A stretch of DNA of 64,000 nt from Sthenelais limicola (Eukaryota; Annelida; Polychaeta; Phyllodocida; Sigalionidae). The notes below the pieces were generated by a model. It was not told the DNA's origin. It made no database searches and saw only the letters and a list, made by a program, of their open reading frames with translations. Shown here one piece after another: positions 11,170 through 20,582 of this stretch. A program made the translations under genes and the position numbers. The stretch lies in NCBI GenBank assembly GCA_942159475.1, contig OW804094.1, positions 16,923,708-16,987,707 of the forward strand, given 5' to 3'. Numbering within the stretch: the stretch's first letter is position 1; every line of letters begins with the position of its first letter.

Positions 11170-11496
11170 GTGCGTATACAGAGGAGTTTCTCAATAGGGA
11201 GGTTCCGCAAGCAAACCTATCTCAATTACGTAACCGTATCCGTATCTTTTTTGTGAATTGCGTCGCATTTTTATGCATAAAAAATAAATTGTGAGGTGAA
11301 ATATTTTGTTATATATTTTACGTTAAGCTTCTCTCGCCATATTTTGCTGAACCTCTTACTTCCTTTTACCATGATGTTTGTATATCAGAGATAAGGATAC
11401 GTTTACGTATAGGTTAGACTTGCTGAACCTCCCTAATAGCGGTCTGCTAGGGCTCTAGGATCAAGGGGCTTGAGTGGAAAAAATTGTGGCGCAGAA

Positions 11497-11531
11497 TTAT
11501 GATAATCGGCTTAATGGACCAGGACCTTAAC
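11497..11531. mobile_element. foldback family D remnant
   Basis: ATGATAATCGGCTTAATGGA then CCAGGACCTTA matches one arm of family D with changes. Confidence 0.4.
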
Positions 11532-11576
11532 GCTATGTTTCCCTCTCCGTTTCTCTGCTTGTTTATCTGTCTCTAA

Positions 11577-11624
11577 ATGGGTCAGATTTTCAGAAAATGT
11601 ACAATTCGCCTTTCACCAATCCCT
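11577..11624. mobile_element. MITE family B left end joined to family C
   Basis: GGGTCAGATTTTCAGAAAAT then GTACAATTCGCCTTTCACC, broken off at ACCAATCC where a family C element begins. The rest of the B copy is missing. Confidence 0.75.
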
Positions 11625-11834
11625 GGGGTAAGCTTTGTGGTAAGCCTTGCGGTAAGCCTTGCGATGGGGCTGTGATAGTGAGGAGTGGCAAGGTTCTGCC
11701 CATATGGTCAGTGATCCATGTAGGCAGGACCTCATCATTCCTCTCCACCTACAGAACCAGCATAAACCATTGCAAGGCTTACCGCAGAGCTTACCGCAGA
11801 GCTTACCGCAGCCAGTGGAGACCACCCTTAAGCT
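11624..11834. mobile_element. MITE family C copy 1
   Basis: Family C is about 210 bp with inverted ends AAGGGTGGTCTCCACTGGCT and a subterminal iterated unit GCGGTAAGCCTT. The centre contains GTAGGCAGGACCTC. This copy lacks the outer left end: the remnant CTGGGGTAAGC joins a family B fragment. The right end, CCAGTGGAGACCACCCTT, is intact. Confidence 0.8.
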
Positions 11835-12200
11835 TCCACAATAGTCTATGAATCATCAAACTAAAACCGTACTAAAATCAGCAACACCTGGCTTCATGTA
11901 GTAAATTAAACTTCCTCCGAGATAGAAATGACCCAAAGGCAATTGATAATCCTCATAAAAAGAAAAAAAAGAGGAATTTCAAATAAGGCTTGGGGTGGGC
12001 ATGTCTTAATCGTCTTGAAGTGCAAGATAAATTTATCAATAGAAGCGGAGAAAAAGATTAATGATCTGCGACAATCGATACCACAGCTCATTTAAAAACA
12101 CTGAAACAACACACATCTGTCGATGGCTTTGCAATGTTTCTCGATAAAAGCCATGCAATTGGGGACAACAGTTGGCTCCAAAGCACCCATCAATGGATAA

Positions 12201-12437
12201 ATGGGTGAAATCCCCCAAAAATGTACAATTCGCCGTCAGCAATCCTTTCAAATAACTCAAATTTAAGTGAAAAGTGACGATTAAAATCCAGTTTAACACA
12301 ATGAAAGAGGTATTCTTAATCAACACAATGCCAAATATACTCTAATATACCCGTTAACTATAATTTTTCTGTCTAATTCAACAGAAGTTACCAAATTTGT
12401 AGAGCTGCTGATTGTGCATTTTCTAAAGATCTGACCT
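12201..12437. mobile_element. MITE family B copy 6
   Basis: Ends GGGTGAAATCCCCCAAAAAT and TTTTCTAAAGATCTGACC. Confidence 0.8.
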
Positions 12438-12849
12438 GAATGGGAAATGAACAAATTATGGCAGGCCAGGAAACATTTAACGCTTTTTTAACACCTTTAA
12501 AGCAGAACCGGTAGGCAGCTTTTTGTGGCTGGCATTTTGCACCTCGCCGGGTTTTATGTGGTGTTATTTAAGCGCTTAATTAGACATGTTTTTATTAGTT
12601 AATTAGCTTGGCAATCATTGAAATGGTTTGAGTGGAGACATGTTAAAATGTTGCATATTAAACATTCAAGGAAAACGTTTTCTTCCTTAGATTTTTCGAA
12701 AACAATTCATTCTTTGTATTTTAATTTAAATATCTTATTCAGTATTGGTCATTATGTACATAGACATTATTTTCAGTTCATGCTGATTTACCTGTACAGA
12801 TCAAAATGTATTATAATAGAAAAGCAAATAACAAAAGATTGGACTCTAT

Positions 12850-13072
12850 CGATGAAATCGCCAGAAAATGTACAATTCGTCTTCACCGATCCTATCAAAT
12901 AACGCAAATCAAAGACAAAAGACAGTTCAACCTAACCAAACAGATTGCTAGAATCAATGCAATGTCAAATATACTCGAATTTACCTAGCATTAACCGAAT
13001 TGTAGCGTTATTTAGCAGAATTATCTAGATGTGTACAGCTGCCAATTGTACATTTTCTGAAAATCTGACCCA
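12850..13072. mobile_element. MITE family B copy 7
   Basis: Left end GATGAAATCGCCAGAAAAT (first bases changed), right end TTTTCTGAAAATCTGACCC. Confidence 0.8.
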
Positions 13073-13359
13073 TGTGGTAGTAGAACATATCATGAAAGTA
13101 AAAACCTTCACCCCATCCACATTCATATATTGAACGTTAAACATACTTTTACATTAAGAGCTAGGTCTGCAGTTAGTTCAGATATATTACCCCAGAGTCT
13201 AATTTAACCTTTGACCTTTATTTGATTATCTGAAGTGTCAAGTGGTTCTCATCGTTGGCAATGTGGGAGTTGGTATCGATTTTAAAATGTATCTTAAAAC
13301 CAGAGTCCATGACCTTGACCTGATGCCTTGACCTAACCCTGGAGTAATGCAGGTGTGGC

Positions 13360-13500
13360 TTTATATAGGATGGGGAGGGGCGCAGCATTACATCAATAGC
13401 ACCATCCCCTACCCCCGCCCCCCCTCCCCGCCCCCCCCGCATTACCCTCCCCCCTCCCGTCTCCCTTTCCCATCCCCCCCCCACCACACCCCACACAGAA
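13360..13500. repeat. C-rich tract (G-rich on minus strand)
   Basis: Successive runs of four to eight C (CCCCCGCCCCCCCTCCCCGC and similar) at 13405-13490. The minus strand has more than four G-runs and could form G-quadruplexes. Confidence 0.75.
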
Positions 13501-13552
13501 CACACAAGTTTTAAAAGTTTCATGGCTGGTCAAAATTCAACTTTAAATTTTG

Positions 13553-13606
13553 AGTAATTTCTGAGTTTTTGAAAGGTAATAACCTTTCAAAAACTCAGAA
13601 ATTACT
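13553..13606. repeat. perfect 25-bp inverted repeat
   Basis: AGTAATTTCTGAGTTTTTGA begins a 25-bp arm that pairs perfectly with the second arm across a 4-base loop (AATA). No terminal relation to the MITE families. Confidence 0.9.
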
Positions 13607-13764
13607 GAAAATAACTAATCAACAATTTGACTTATTCCTTTCTGTCTTTATACATTTTTAAGCAATTTGTGGTGCCTTTGTGTGGAATGACAGGAGCCTC
13701 TATACCTTTTAGAAAATCTATGATACACCATTTATCCTTGTCTCCCACTCGCCCCCTCTTACAG

Positions 13765-13800
13765 CTCGATCGACTCAAAGCCGCATTAATGTGCCCCTAA
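13765..13800 (+). CDS. possible decoy or alternative exon LDRLKAAL
   Basis: A very good acceptor (TTGTCTCCCACTCGCCCCCT, then CTTACAG) in phase 0, matching the 11051 exon, is followed by LDRLKAALMCP and TAA. The real next exon (15375) begins FDDLMDVLREML, so the start is loosely similar. It may be a degenerate duplicate of the helix exon or chance. Confidence 0.22.
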   Translation, partial: LDRLKAALMCP

Positions 13801-14226
13801 CCTTGGTCCTTTGAACTCGTGTAAGCTCCCGGTTTCATATGGGCAAAAGCTTAAAAATAGGTTGTCCTCCCAAATGTCTATTCAAGTATCAATATTCCAA
13901 ATAATTAACACATTTTGAAATTAGATATTAAATATTACGGATATTTGATTATTGATGTTATAAGTTTGGAACTTCTTTCGGTATAAATATTGAATTTGAT
14001 ATTCATTATGTACTCATGATTGCTCCAATACCCACTCTATATTTTTTTTTAAAGATTTTATTTAGGCTGGGTGATCATTTCCCAGAGGGTTTCCGGGTTG
14101 ATTCTAACATCCCCAACACAAAAGTAGAAAGATATGAAGAAAGATATATAATTACATCAAGAATGTCTGGGCCTAGTTCTTATCACTGAGGGCATTTCTT
14201 CATGATTTTCCTATCCCACACCCCTA

Positions 14227-14459
14227 TGGGTGAAATCGCCCGAAAATGTACAATTTGCCTTCCCTAATCTTCTCAAATAACCCACATTTGAGACAGAAAT
14301 AAGCTTTTAAATGCAGTTTATCATATCAGAACCGATACTTTAAATCAATGCAATACCAAATATACTCAGATATACCCAAAGTTATCATTTTCTAGCAGAA
14401 TTTAACAAAATTTAAAAGTGTTGATCTGCCAATTGTACATTTTTTATAGATCTGACCCC
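14227..14459. mobile_element. MITE family B copy 8
   Basis: Ends GGGTGAAATCGCCCGAAAAT and TTTTTATAGATCTGACCC. First of three B copies within 770 bp. Confidence 0.82.
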
Positions 14460-14481
14460 TATATACCCTTCCCCAACATGT

Positions 14482-14715
14482 GGGTCGGGTTTTCAGAAAA
14501 TGTACAATTGGCAGCTCTACACATTTAGGAAATTCTGCTAAATTAGGCTGAAAATTAAGAATACCGGGTATATCTGAATATATTTGGTATCTCATTGATT
14601 TAAAGCATCAGTTCTGTTATGTTAAACTGCATTTTAAAGCTCATTTTAGTCTTAAATGTGAGTTATTTGAGAGGATTGGTACAGGCGAATTGTACATTTT
14701 CTGAAAATCTGACCC
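14482..14715. mobile_element. MITE family B copy 9, reverse orientation
   Basis: Ends GGGTCGGGTTTTCAGAAAAT and TTTTCTGAAAATCTGACCC. It is 23 bp from copy 8 and in the opposite orientation. Confidence 0.85.
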
Positions 14716-14763
14716 ATTTATTCTTTGTAAAGCCCATTGTAGGACGAATTCCCTTACCCACAT

Positions 14764-14999
14764 GGGTCAGATTTTCAGAAAATGCCCAATGGCCAGGTCT
14801 ACACATTAAGTAAATTCTGCTAAATTCAACTGAAAAATGATAAATTCTAGCTATATCTGAGTATATTCGGTATTGAGTTGATTCAAAGGATGTGTTTGGT
14901 TGCGTTGAATTGTGTTTTGAGTCTCATTTCTGTATTATATTTAAGTTATTTGGGAGGGTTTCTAAATGTGAATTGTGCATTTTCTGGAAATTTCACCCA
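14764..14999. mobile_element. MITE family B copy 10, reverse orientation
   Basis: Ends GGGTCAGATTTTCAGAAAAT and TTTTCTGGAAATTTCACCC. A family A copy begins at the very next base. Confidence 0.85.
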
Positions 15000-15324
15000 T
15001 ATGTGATGTGTTTCAGGAAAATGAGTCATAAGTCGCAAAATTGATATTTTTCAAAGTGGTTTTTTCACAAGATCAAATTATTGGAAAGTTCTAATTTTTG
15101 GAGGATTTATCACTGATAGCTATATCAATCGATGTATAAAATATTTTTTGGAATTTTTTTTTCAAAAACGAAAATATCAAACTTAAAATCTAGAAATCCT
15201 TATTAGATTATTAGACTGTTTACTATCATTGGAATCGGCTCGATCTCATGTTTTCAAATGTAATCATATCTCAAAATCTATTTTTTGCGACTTATGACTT
15301 ATTTTCCTAAAACACCTCACATAT
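15000..15324. mobile_element. MITE family A copy 5, internally deleted
   Basis: Both ends are intact (ATGTGATGTGTTTCAGG; CCTAAAACACCTCACATA) but it is only about 325 bp long. About 80 bp of the interior between ATCGATGTAT and AATTTTTTTTTCAAAAACG is missing. It abuts the end of a family B copy and finishes about 50 bp before the 15375 exon. Confidence 0.85.
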
Positions 15325-15374
15325 GCGTAACCTCAGTACATTTATCTTTCTCTTCCTCTCTATGTGGCCCACAG

Positions 15375-15487
15375 TTTGATGATTTAATGGACGTGCTACG
15401 GGAGATGTTAGACCAGATCGACCGCCAACGAAGGAACAAAATGATGGACGAAGCTATGGATATCACTAACACCGGGCCAAGCATAAG
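15375..15487 (+). CDS. SCYL2: SCYL2-like exon, end of HEAT region
   Basis: A 113-bp exon, phase 0 in and phase 2 out, acceptor CTATGTGGCCCACAG. It reads FDDLMDVLREMLDQIDRQRR and continues NKMMDEAMDITNTGPSI, matching the SCYL2 block ..VIKEMLxRLExE...KL. The donor I chose is ATAAG|GTCAGC, a weaker site than the others, because it leaves two bases (AG) that phase correctly into both the 20278 and 23189 exons. A (GGT)n microsatellite starts 41 bp downstream. A family A transposon ends about 50 bp upstream. Confidence 0.8.
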
Positions 15488-15528
15488 GTCAGCTGTTCAC
15501 AGGAGGAGTAGGGGAGTAGTAGAGTGGT

Positions 15529-15575
15529 GCATGGTGGTGGTGGTAGTGGTGGTGGTGGTGGTGGTGGTGGGTGGG
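15529..15575 (+). repeat. (GGT)n microsatellite
   Basis: Imperfect TGG/GGT repeat of about 46 bp, 41 bp after the 15375 exon donor. Confidence 0.85.
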
Positions 15576-15611
15576 GAGTTGGCTGCTTAGTGGTGTGAAA
15601 TTGCCAGAATA

Positions 15612-16026
15612 TATGTGATCTTTTCAGGAAAATGAGTCATAAGTCGCAAAAAATAGATTTTGAGATACGATTATATTTGAAAAGATGAGATCAAGCCGAT
15701 TCCAATGATAGTAAACAGTCTAATAATCTAATAAGTATTTCTAGATTTAAAGTTTGATATTTTCGTTTTTGAAAAAGAAATTTTCCAATATTTCTGGGGG
15801 TCAATAAACAGTAAAGTAACCAAATATACTCCACATGAGGACCTTTAAAACGCAAGGATATGTTACATTGATTGTCCTGAAATTTGATACATCAATTGAT
15901 ATAGCTATAAGTGATAAACCCTCCCAAAGATTAGAACATTCCAATAATGTGATCTTGTGAAAAAAACACTTTGAAAAATATCAATTTTGCGACTTATGAC
16001 TCATTTTCCTGAAACACATCACATAT
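15612..16026. mobile_element. MITE family A copy 6, reverse orientation
   Basis: Ends TATGTGATCTTTTCAGG and CCTGAAACACATCACATAT. The interior is in the opposite orientation to copy 5 (CCGATTCCAATGATAGTAAAC). With copy 5 it flanks the 15375 exon on both sides. Confidence 0.85.
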
Positions 16027-16254
16027 ATACAATTCTCCTTCATCTTCTCAAATAACCCAAATTTAAGAGTGAAATTAGGTTCAAAATACAGTTCAGGAAA
16101 ACCAAACACATTGTTTAAATAAAGGTTATATCAAATACATACAGGTTAACTAATGAGTTGGTTGAAGGAGTGTGAATATTGCACGAGTTGCGTAATAATG
16201 AGCGCAATAAGTAACTGAAACCAACAATACTAGCAAAGTACCCGTCCTCTGGAC

Positions 16255-16600
16255 GGTCACCCTCTCTCCCCACACTTCCCCCTCTCTCTCGTTTCCCTCC
16301 CCCTCTTCTCTGTCTTTCATACCTGTTTTTCTCTCCCAACCCCATCTCTGATTTATCACCCCCTCTCCCTCCCCTCTGTCTCATGCTCCCTGTCCCCTCT
16401 CTCCCTTACCCTACATCCTCTCCCTTGCCTCTTTCCCCGTCTTCTTGGACGGTCTCCCTCTCTCCTCCTCCTCCTCCTATTCCCCCACCCTCCTTTTTGT
16501 TAACTCTCCCCCTTCTACACCCTCTCCATCCCCTTCCTCTCTCCAATACCCCCACCCTCTCCCTCCACTCTTCTTCACTCTCCCACTCCTCTGCATGTAG
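16255..16600 (+). repeat. polypyrimidine tract, about 345 bp
   Basis: Almost uninterrupted C/T (CTCTCTCCCC, CTTCCCCCTCTCTC, CTCCTCCTCCTCC) with a few purines, giving artefactual Pro/Ser/Leu-rich frames on either strand. It lies in the intron after the 15375 exon. Confidence 0.85.
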
Positions 16601-16738
16601 TTAGGTCCCCCTGAAAGGTTGTCGGAAATGACGTAGTGTCTCACAGGGGCTTTTCCAGACTATAAATAGAGTGTAGAGATCCAAATTTAAAAAAGGCTTC
16701 AGAATCACATTTTCACCCCAGATACCTTCACAAACCAC

Positions 16739-17142
16739 ATATGAGATGTGTTTCAGGAAAATGAGTCATAAGTCGCAAAATTGATATTTTTCAAAGTGTT
16801 TTGTTCACAAGATCACATTATTGGAATGTTCTGATTTTTGGAGGGTTCATCACTTATACCTATATCAATCGATGTATTAAATTTCAGGACAATCTATGTA
16901 GTATATCTTCTAGTTTTAAAGGTCCTCATATGGACTAAATTAAGTTACTTTAATGTTTATTCACCCTAGAAATATTGGAAACTTTTTTTGTCAAAAACGA
17001 AAATATCAAAGAAATACTTATGAGATTATTAGACTGTTTACTATCATTGGAATCCGCTTGATCTCATCTTTTCAAATATATTGGTATCTGAAAATCTATT
17101 TTTTGCGACTTATGACTCATTTTCCTAAAACACATCACATAT
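16739..17142. mobile_element. MITE family A copy 7
   Basis: Ends ATATGAGATGTGTTTCAGG and CCTAAAACACATCACATA. It has the variant GAGATG start, shared with copies at 19416 and 52295, and an interior closely matching 52295, which suggests a recent subfamily. Confidence 0.85.
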
Positions 17143-17158
17143 AATGTCCTCCAGACAG

Positions 17159-17342
17159 GGTTGACGTACCTGTAGAAACCAACAAAGTAGATGGGGAGAC
17201 CCCAGATTCCGAAAACATGGGACACAAGAAACCCCCTTTTCTACCTCTTTTCATAGAAATCACTCTACCCGTATATTATATGGACGCTTTCAATCAGGAA
17301 AATAGAAAAAAAATTACTCATGAATTTGAATTTTACCTATAA
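17159..17342 (+). CDS. possible alternative last exon after 15375
   Basis: From acceptor CTCCAGACAG an open frame in phase 2 (matching the donor of the 15375 exon) runs 60 codons: VDVPVETNKVDGETPDSENM, then GHKKPPFLPLFIEITL, to TAA at 17340-17342. AATAAA occurs at 17349-17354, seven bases after the stop. The first half is protein-like and acidic; the second half is AT-rich. It begins just after a family A transposon. If used, it would truncate the protein after the HEAT region. There is no canonical donor in a phase that would make it an internal exon feeding 20278. Confidence 0.38.
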
Positions 17343-17436
17343 TCTTGGAATAAAAACAGATTGGTTGCCATGACAACCCCACCTAAATCCCTAGTGAAAT
17401 ATGCACCATGCGTAAATCACTCTAGATATGTTGTTT

Positions 17437-17471
17437 TCAGAGCAATGACTCGTTTTCCTCTAACACATCAC
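17437..17471. mobile_element. MITE family A right-end remnant
   Basis: CAATGACTCGTTTTCCTC then TAACACATCACAT: only the terminal repeat of family A is left. Confidence 0.5.
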
Positions 17472-17682
17472 ATTTCCTATAGCTGACCTTCCACTATCAT
17501 TTACAGTAGTATGCTACTGTATATACCTACCTCTCACTACATATATCTATGTATATGTAAAAGGCCTTTTCTATATTAATCTCCTTTACAAAGAGTGACC
17601 GGCGGCCTCTAGATGAGAAATGTCTTTTCTCTGACAGCTCAGGGTTTGAACCCATTTAAGGAGCCTTCAACCTTTATTATAT

Positions 17683-17919
17683 GGGTCAGATTATCAGAAA
17701 ATGCACAATCTACACTTCTACACATCTCGCAAATTCAACTAAAAGAGAGTGAAAAGTCATAAATTCTAGGTATATCTGAGTGTATTCTGTATTGTATTCA
17801 TTCAATAAATCTATTTGGTTGTGTTGAGCTGTATTTTGAACCTGAATTTCGTCTTAAATTTGGGCTATTTGAGAAGATTGGTGAAGGTGAATTGTGCATT
17901 TTCCAAAAATCTGACCCTT
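17683..17919. mobile_element. MITE family B copy 11, reverse orientation
   Basis: Ends GGGTCAGATTATCAGAAAAT and TTTTCCAAAAATCTGACCC. Confidence 0.82.
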
Positions 17920-18110
17920 ATTAAATGGTTGCACAACAGTAGCCTCAAAGGATTTGGGGAGGAATGGCAGGGTGGACTAAAGGTGGTTTAGTGTACGACC
18001 CAAAGGTATTAGCATTATGTGGGTTCTAACCCCACTGCGGGTACCATTTGTCCTCCACTCATGAATGTGCCTACTGACGGGGATACCAAAGGTTGGCCGT
18101 GTGTGCCACT

Positions 18111-18535
18111 ATATGTGATAATAAGGGAAATAACAGGAAAATAAGTCACAAGTCGCCAATTGATATTTTTCAAAGGGTTTTTTTCACAAGATCTCTTTAT
18201 TGAAATGCTCTGATTATTAGAGGGTTTAGCACTTATAGTCACATGAATCTATGTACCAAATTTCGGGACATTGTATTGAATATATCCTTGCTTTTTGAAG
18301 GCTTCGTATGGAGTATATTTAGTTACTTTACTGGTAATTACCCAATCAGAAACATTGCAAGCTTTATTTTTCAAAAATAAAAATATCAAACTTTAAATAA
18401 CTAGAGAAATACTTATTAGGTGTCCTAGTGTTTACTATCATTGGAATCAGCTTGATCTCCTCTTTTCAAATATGGTGATATCTCAAAATCCACATTTTGC
18501 GACTTATGACTCATTCTCCTAAAACAGATCACATA
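18111..18535. mobile_element. MITE family A copy 8
   Basis: Ends TATATGTGATAATAAGGG (with a small insertion) and CCTAAAACAGATCACATAT. The interior resembles copy 4 (GGTAATTACCCAATCAGAAAC). Confidence 0.8.
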
Positions 18536-18540
18536 TCCAT

Positions 18541-18768
18541 GGGTCAGATCGCCTAGAAATGTACAATCTCTACACTTTTACGAAATTCTGGTAAATTTGA
18601 TGAGAAATGATTCATACTAGGTATATCTTGGTACATTTGGTATTGGGTTGATTCAAAGGATGTATTTGGCTGTATTGAATTGCATTTTAAACCTTATTTT
18701 TGTCTTAAATCTAGTTTATTTGGAGGATTACGGAAGGCGGATTGTACATTTTCTGGCGATTTGACCCT
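18541..18768. mobile_element. MITE family B copy 12, reverse orientation
   Basis: Ends GGGTCAGATCGCCTAGAAAT and TTTTCTGGCGATTTGACCC. It follows six bases after a family A copy. Confidence 0.82.
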
Positions 18769-18840
18769 TATACGTTAAATTTCCATTGCTCATAGCCAAG
18801 AAGAGTAGGAGATAAGCACCCAATAGCATTTCCTCCAATT

Positions 18841-19073
18841 GGTGAATTCGCCAGAAAATGTACAATTCGCCTTCACCAATCTTCTCAAATAACCGACTTT
18901 AAGACAAAACTGAGGTTCAAAATTCAGTTCAACACGACCAAACAGGTTGTTTGAATGAAGGCAACATAAAAAATACTCAGATATACCTAGTTTTGACCAT
19001 TATTGGTACCTAATTTAGCAGAATTTACTAAATTCGTAGATCTGCCTATTGTACATTTCCTCATTATCTGACC
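18841..19073. mobile_element. MITE family B copy 13
   Basis: Ends GGTGAATTCGCCAGAAAAT and TTTCCTCATTATCTGACCC. Confidence 0.8.
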
Positions 19074-19222
19074 CCAATAATAGATAATAGTAAAGTACTC
19101 GAGATACCATACTAGGAATTAAACAGCCTGGCAATACAAAATACAATATGCATAGCATTACATCAACTACAACTGAACCTTCCCAGAAAATCACCTGTAT
19201 CTTGTTATACTCCTCCTCCTTA

Positions 19223-19862
19223 AGGGTAAAGTTTCCAGAAAATGCACAATTCACATTCAAATATTCTCACAAATAACCCGAATTTAAGGCAGAAATGAGA
19301 TTCAAAATAAAGTTCAACATAACGTAATGGATTGTTTGAATCAAGGCAATACTAAATATATTCTGATATACCTAGTGTTGACGATTTTTCGGTCTCATTT
19401 AGCAGAGTTTACTAAATGAGATGTGTTTCAGGAAGATGAGTCATAAGTCGCAAAAAATGGATTTCACCATATTTGAAAAGATGAGATCAAGCCGATTCCA
19501 ATGATAGTAAACAGTCTAATAATCTAATAAATATTTCTAGATTTTAAGTTTGATATTTTCGTTTTTGAAAAAAAAAGTTTCCAATATTTCTGGGGGTCAA
19601 TAAACAGTAAAGTAACTAAATGTAGTCCATATGAGGACCTTCAAAACGAAAGGATATATTACATAGATTGTTCTTAAATTTGATACATCGATTGATATAG
19701 CTATAAGTGATCAACCCACCAAAAATTAGAACATTCCAATAATGAAATCTTGTGAAAAAGACACTTTGAAAAAAATCAATTTTGCGACTTATGACTCATT
19801 TTCCTGGAACACATCACACATGTGTTGATCTGCCTATTGTTCATTTTCTGAAAATCTGACCC
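19223..19862. mobile_element. MITE family B copy 14, split by family A
   Basis: Left part 19223-19415 (GGGTAAAGTTTCCAGAAAAT start), right part 19821-19862 (TTCATTTTCTGAAAATCTGACCC). Removing the family A insert restores a normal-length B element. The flanking single-copy sequence around 19080-19210 (GAACCTTCCCAGAAAATCACC) recurs at 19865-20010, so the region was also partly duplicated. Confidence 0.85.
19416..19820. mobile_element. MITE family A copy 9, nested in family B
   Basis: Ends GAGATGTGTTTCAGGAAGA and CCTGGAACACATCACAC. It sits within a family B element: left flank TTTAGCAGAGTTTACTAAAT, right flank TGTGTTGATCTGCCTATTG, which join to a continuous B sequence. Confidence 0.88.
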
Positions 19863-20034
19863 TACACTACTCGAGATACCATACTACCATCGTCTAAGGA
19901 ATTAAACACACTGGCAATACAGAATACAAATTATGCATAGAATTACATCAACTACAACCGAACCTTCCCAGAAAATCACCTGTATCTTGTTATACCCCTG
20001 CTCCTCCTTAACATCTAGTAAGAAAAACACCTTA

Positions 20035-20253
20035 TGGATCAGAATATAAGAAAATGTACAATTCAAATCTTCTCAAATAACCCACATTTTAGACGAAAAT
20101 AATGTTAAAAATACAGTTCAACCTAGCCAAACAGATTGCTAGAATCAATGCAATACCGAATATACTCAAATTTACCTAGTATTGACCAAACTTCAGCAGA
20201 ATTTACTAAATGTGTACAGCTGTCAATTGTACATTTTTTCAAAATCTGACCCT
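20035..20253. mobile_element. MITE family B copy 15, adjoining an exon
   Basis: Ends GGATCAGAATATAAGAAAAT and TTTTTTCAAAATCTGACCC. It stops 25 bp before the 20278 exon, leaving only the polypyrimidine tract between. The branch point of that intron may fall inside the element. Confidence 0.82.
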
Positions 20254-20277
20254 TATGGCAATCTTCTCTTTTTCCAG

Positions 20278-20367
20278 ACGCAAATCCATCGATATGCGCT
20301 GCACGATGGAACAGCCAAGATCTGGTTTAGGCAATGGTTTGGCCAACCAAATTGCGGACCAGCAACG
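20278..20367 (+). CDS. SCYL2: SCYL2-like tail exon beginning RKSIDMR
   Basis: A 90-bp symmetric exon, phase 2 in and 2 out, so it can be skipped without a frame change. Acceptor CAATCTTCTCTTTTTCCAG, donor ACG|GTAAGA. In the phase set by the 15375 exon it reads RKSIDMRCTMEQPRSG and then LGNGLANQIADQQ. The RKS(I/L)D start corresponds to KSLD, which follows the last helix in vertebrate SCYL2. A longer overlapping frame (TQIHRYALHDG...) also passes through but breaks splice phase, so I rejected it. The acceptor lies only 25 bp after the end of a family B transposon. Confidence 0.7.
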
Positions 20368-20582
20368 GTAAGAACCTTATCTCTTTTATATTCCATGGGT
20401 GCTCGCCATTTTTAAATTTAAAGCCCTTGCAATTCCTCCATTGAACGCAACAAGCCACTTTTTTTCGGTATATTCGAAAAAGAAGATATGGTTTGGGTTG
20501 TGTTTTCATTCCTTGAGCGTTAGGGGGCAGGTCAAAGTTGTACATGTTGTAGTCTTAAAAGTCTGTACTTGTTTGTTACCTA

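Larger units (their letters stand above)
19076..20012 (+). repeat. segmental duplicate pair, about 140 bp
   Basis: The sequence around 19080-19215 (ACTCGAGATACCATACTA, GGAATTAAACAGCCTGGCAA, CCTTCCCAGAAAATCACC, CTTGTTATAC...CTCCTCCTTAA) is repeated at about 19867-20012 with few changes. Both arms lie directly beside family B ends, so B plus flank appears to have been duplicated locally. Confidence 0.75.

Noticed and set aside
16115..16604. Several Pro/Ser/Leu-rich or Arg/Gly-rich frames
   Set aside because: Products of the polypyrimidine tract on either strand.
20182..20415. 77-codon plus-strand frame across the 20278 exon (TQIHRYALHDGTAKIWF...)
   Set aside because: It runs in from a family B element and does not fit the phase of neighbouring exons. 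The frame RKSIDMR does, and matches the 23189 exon.
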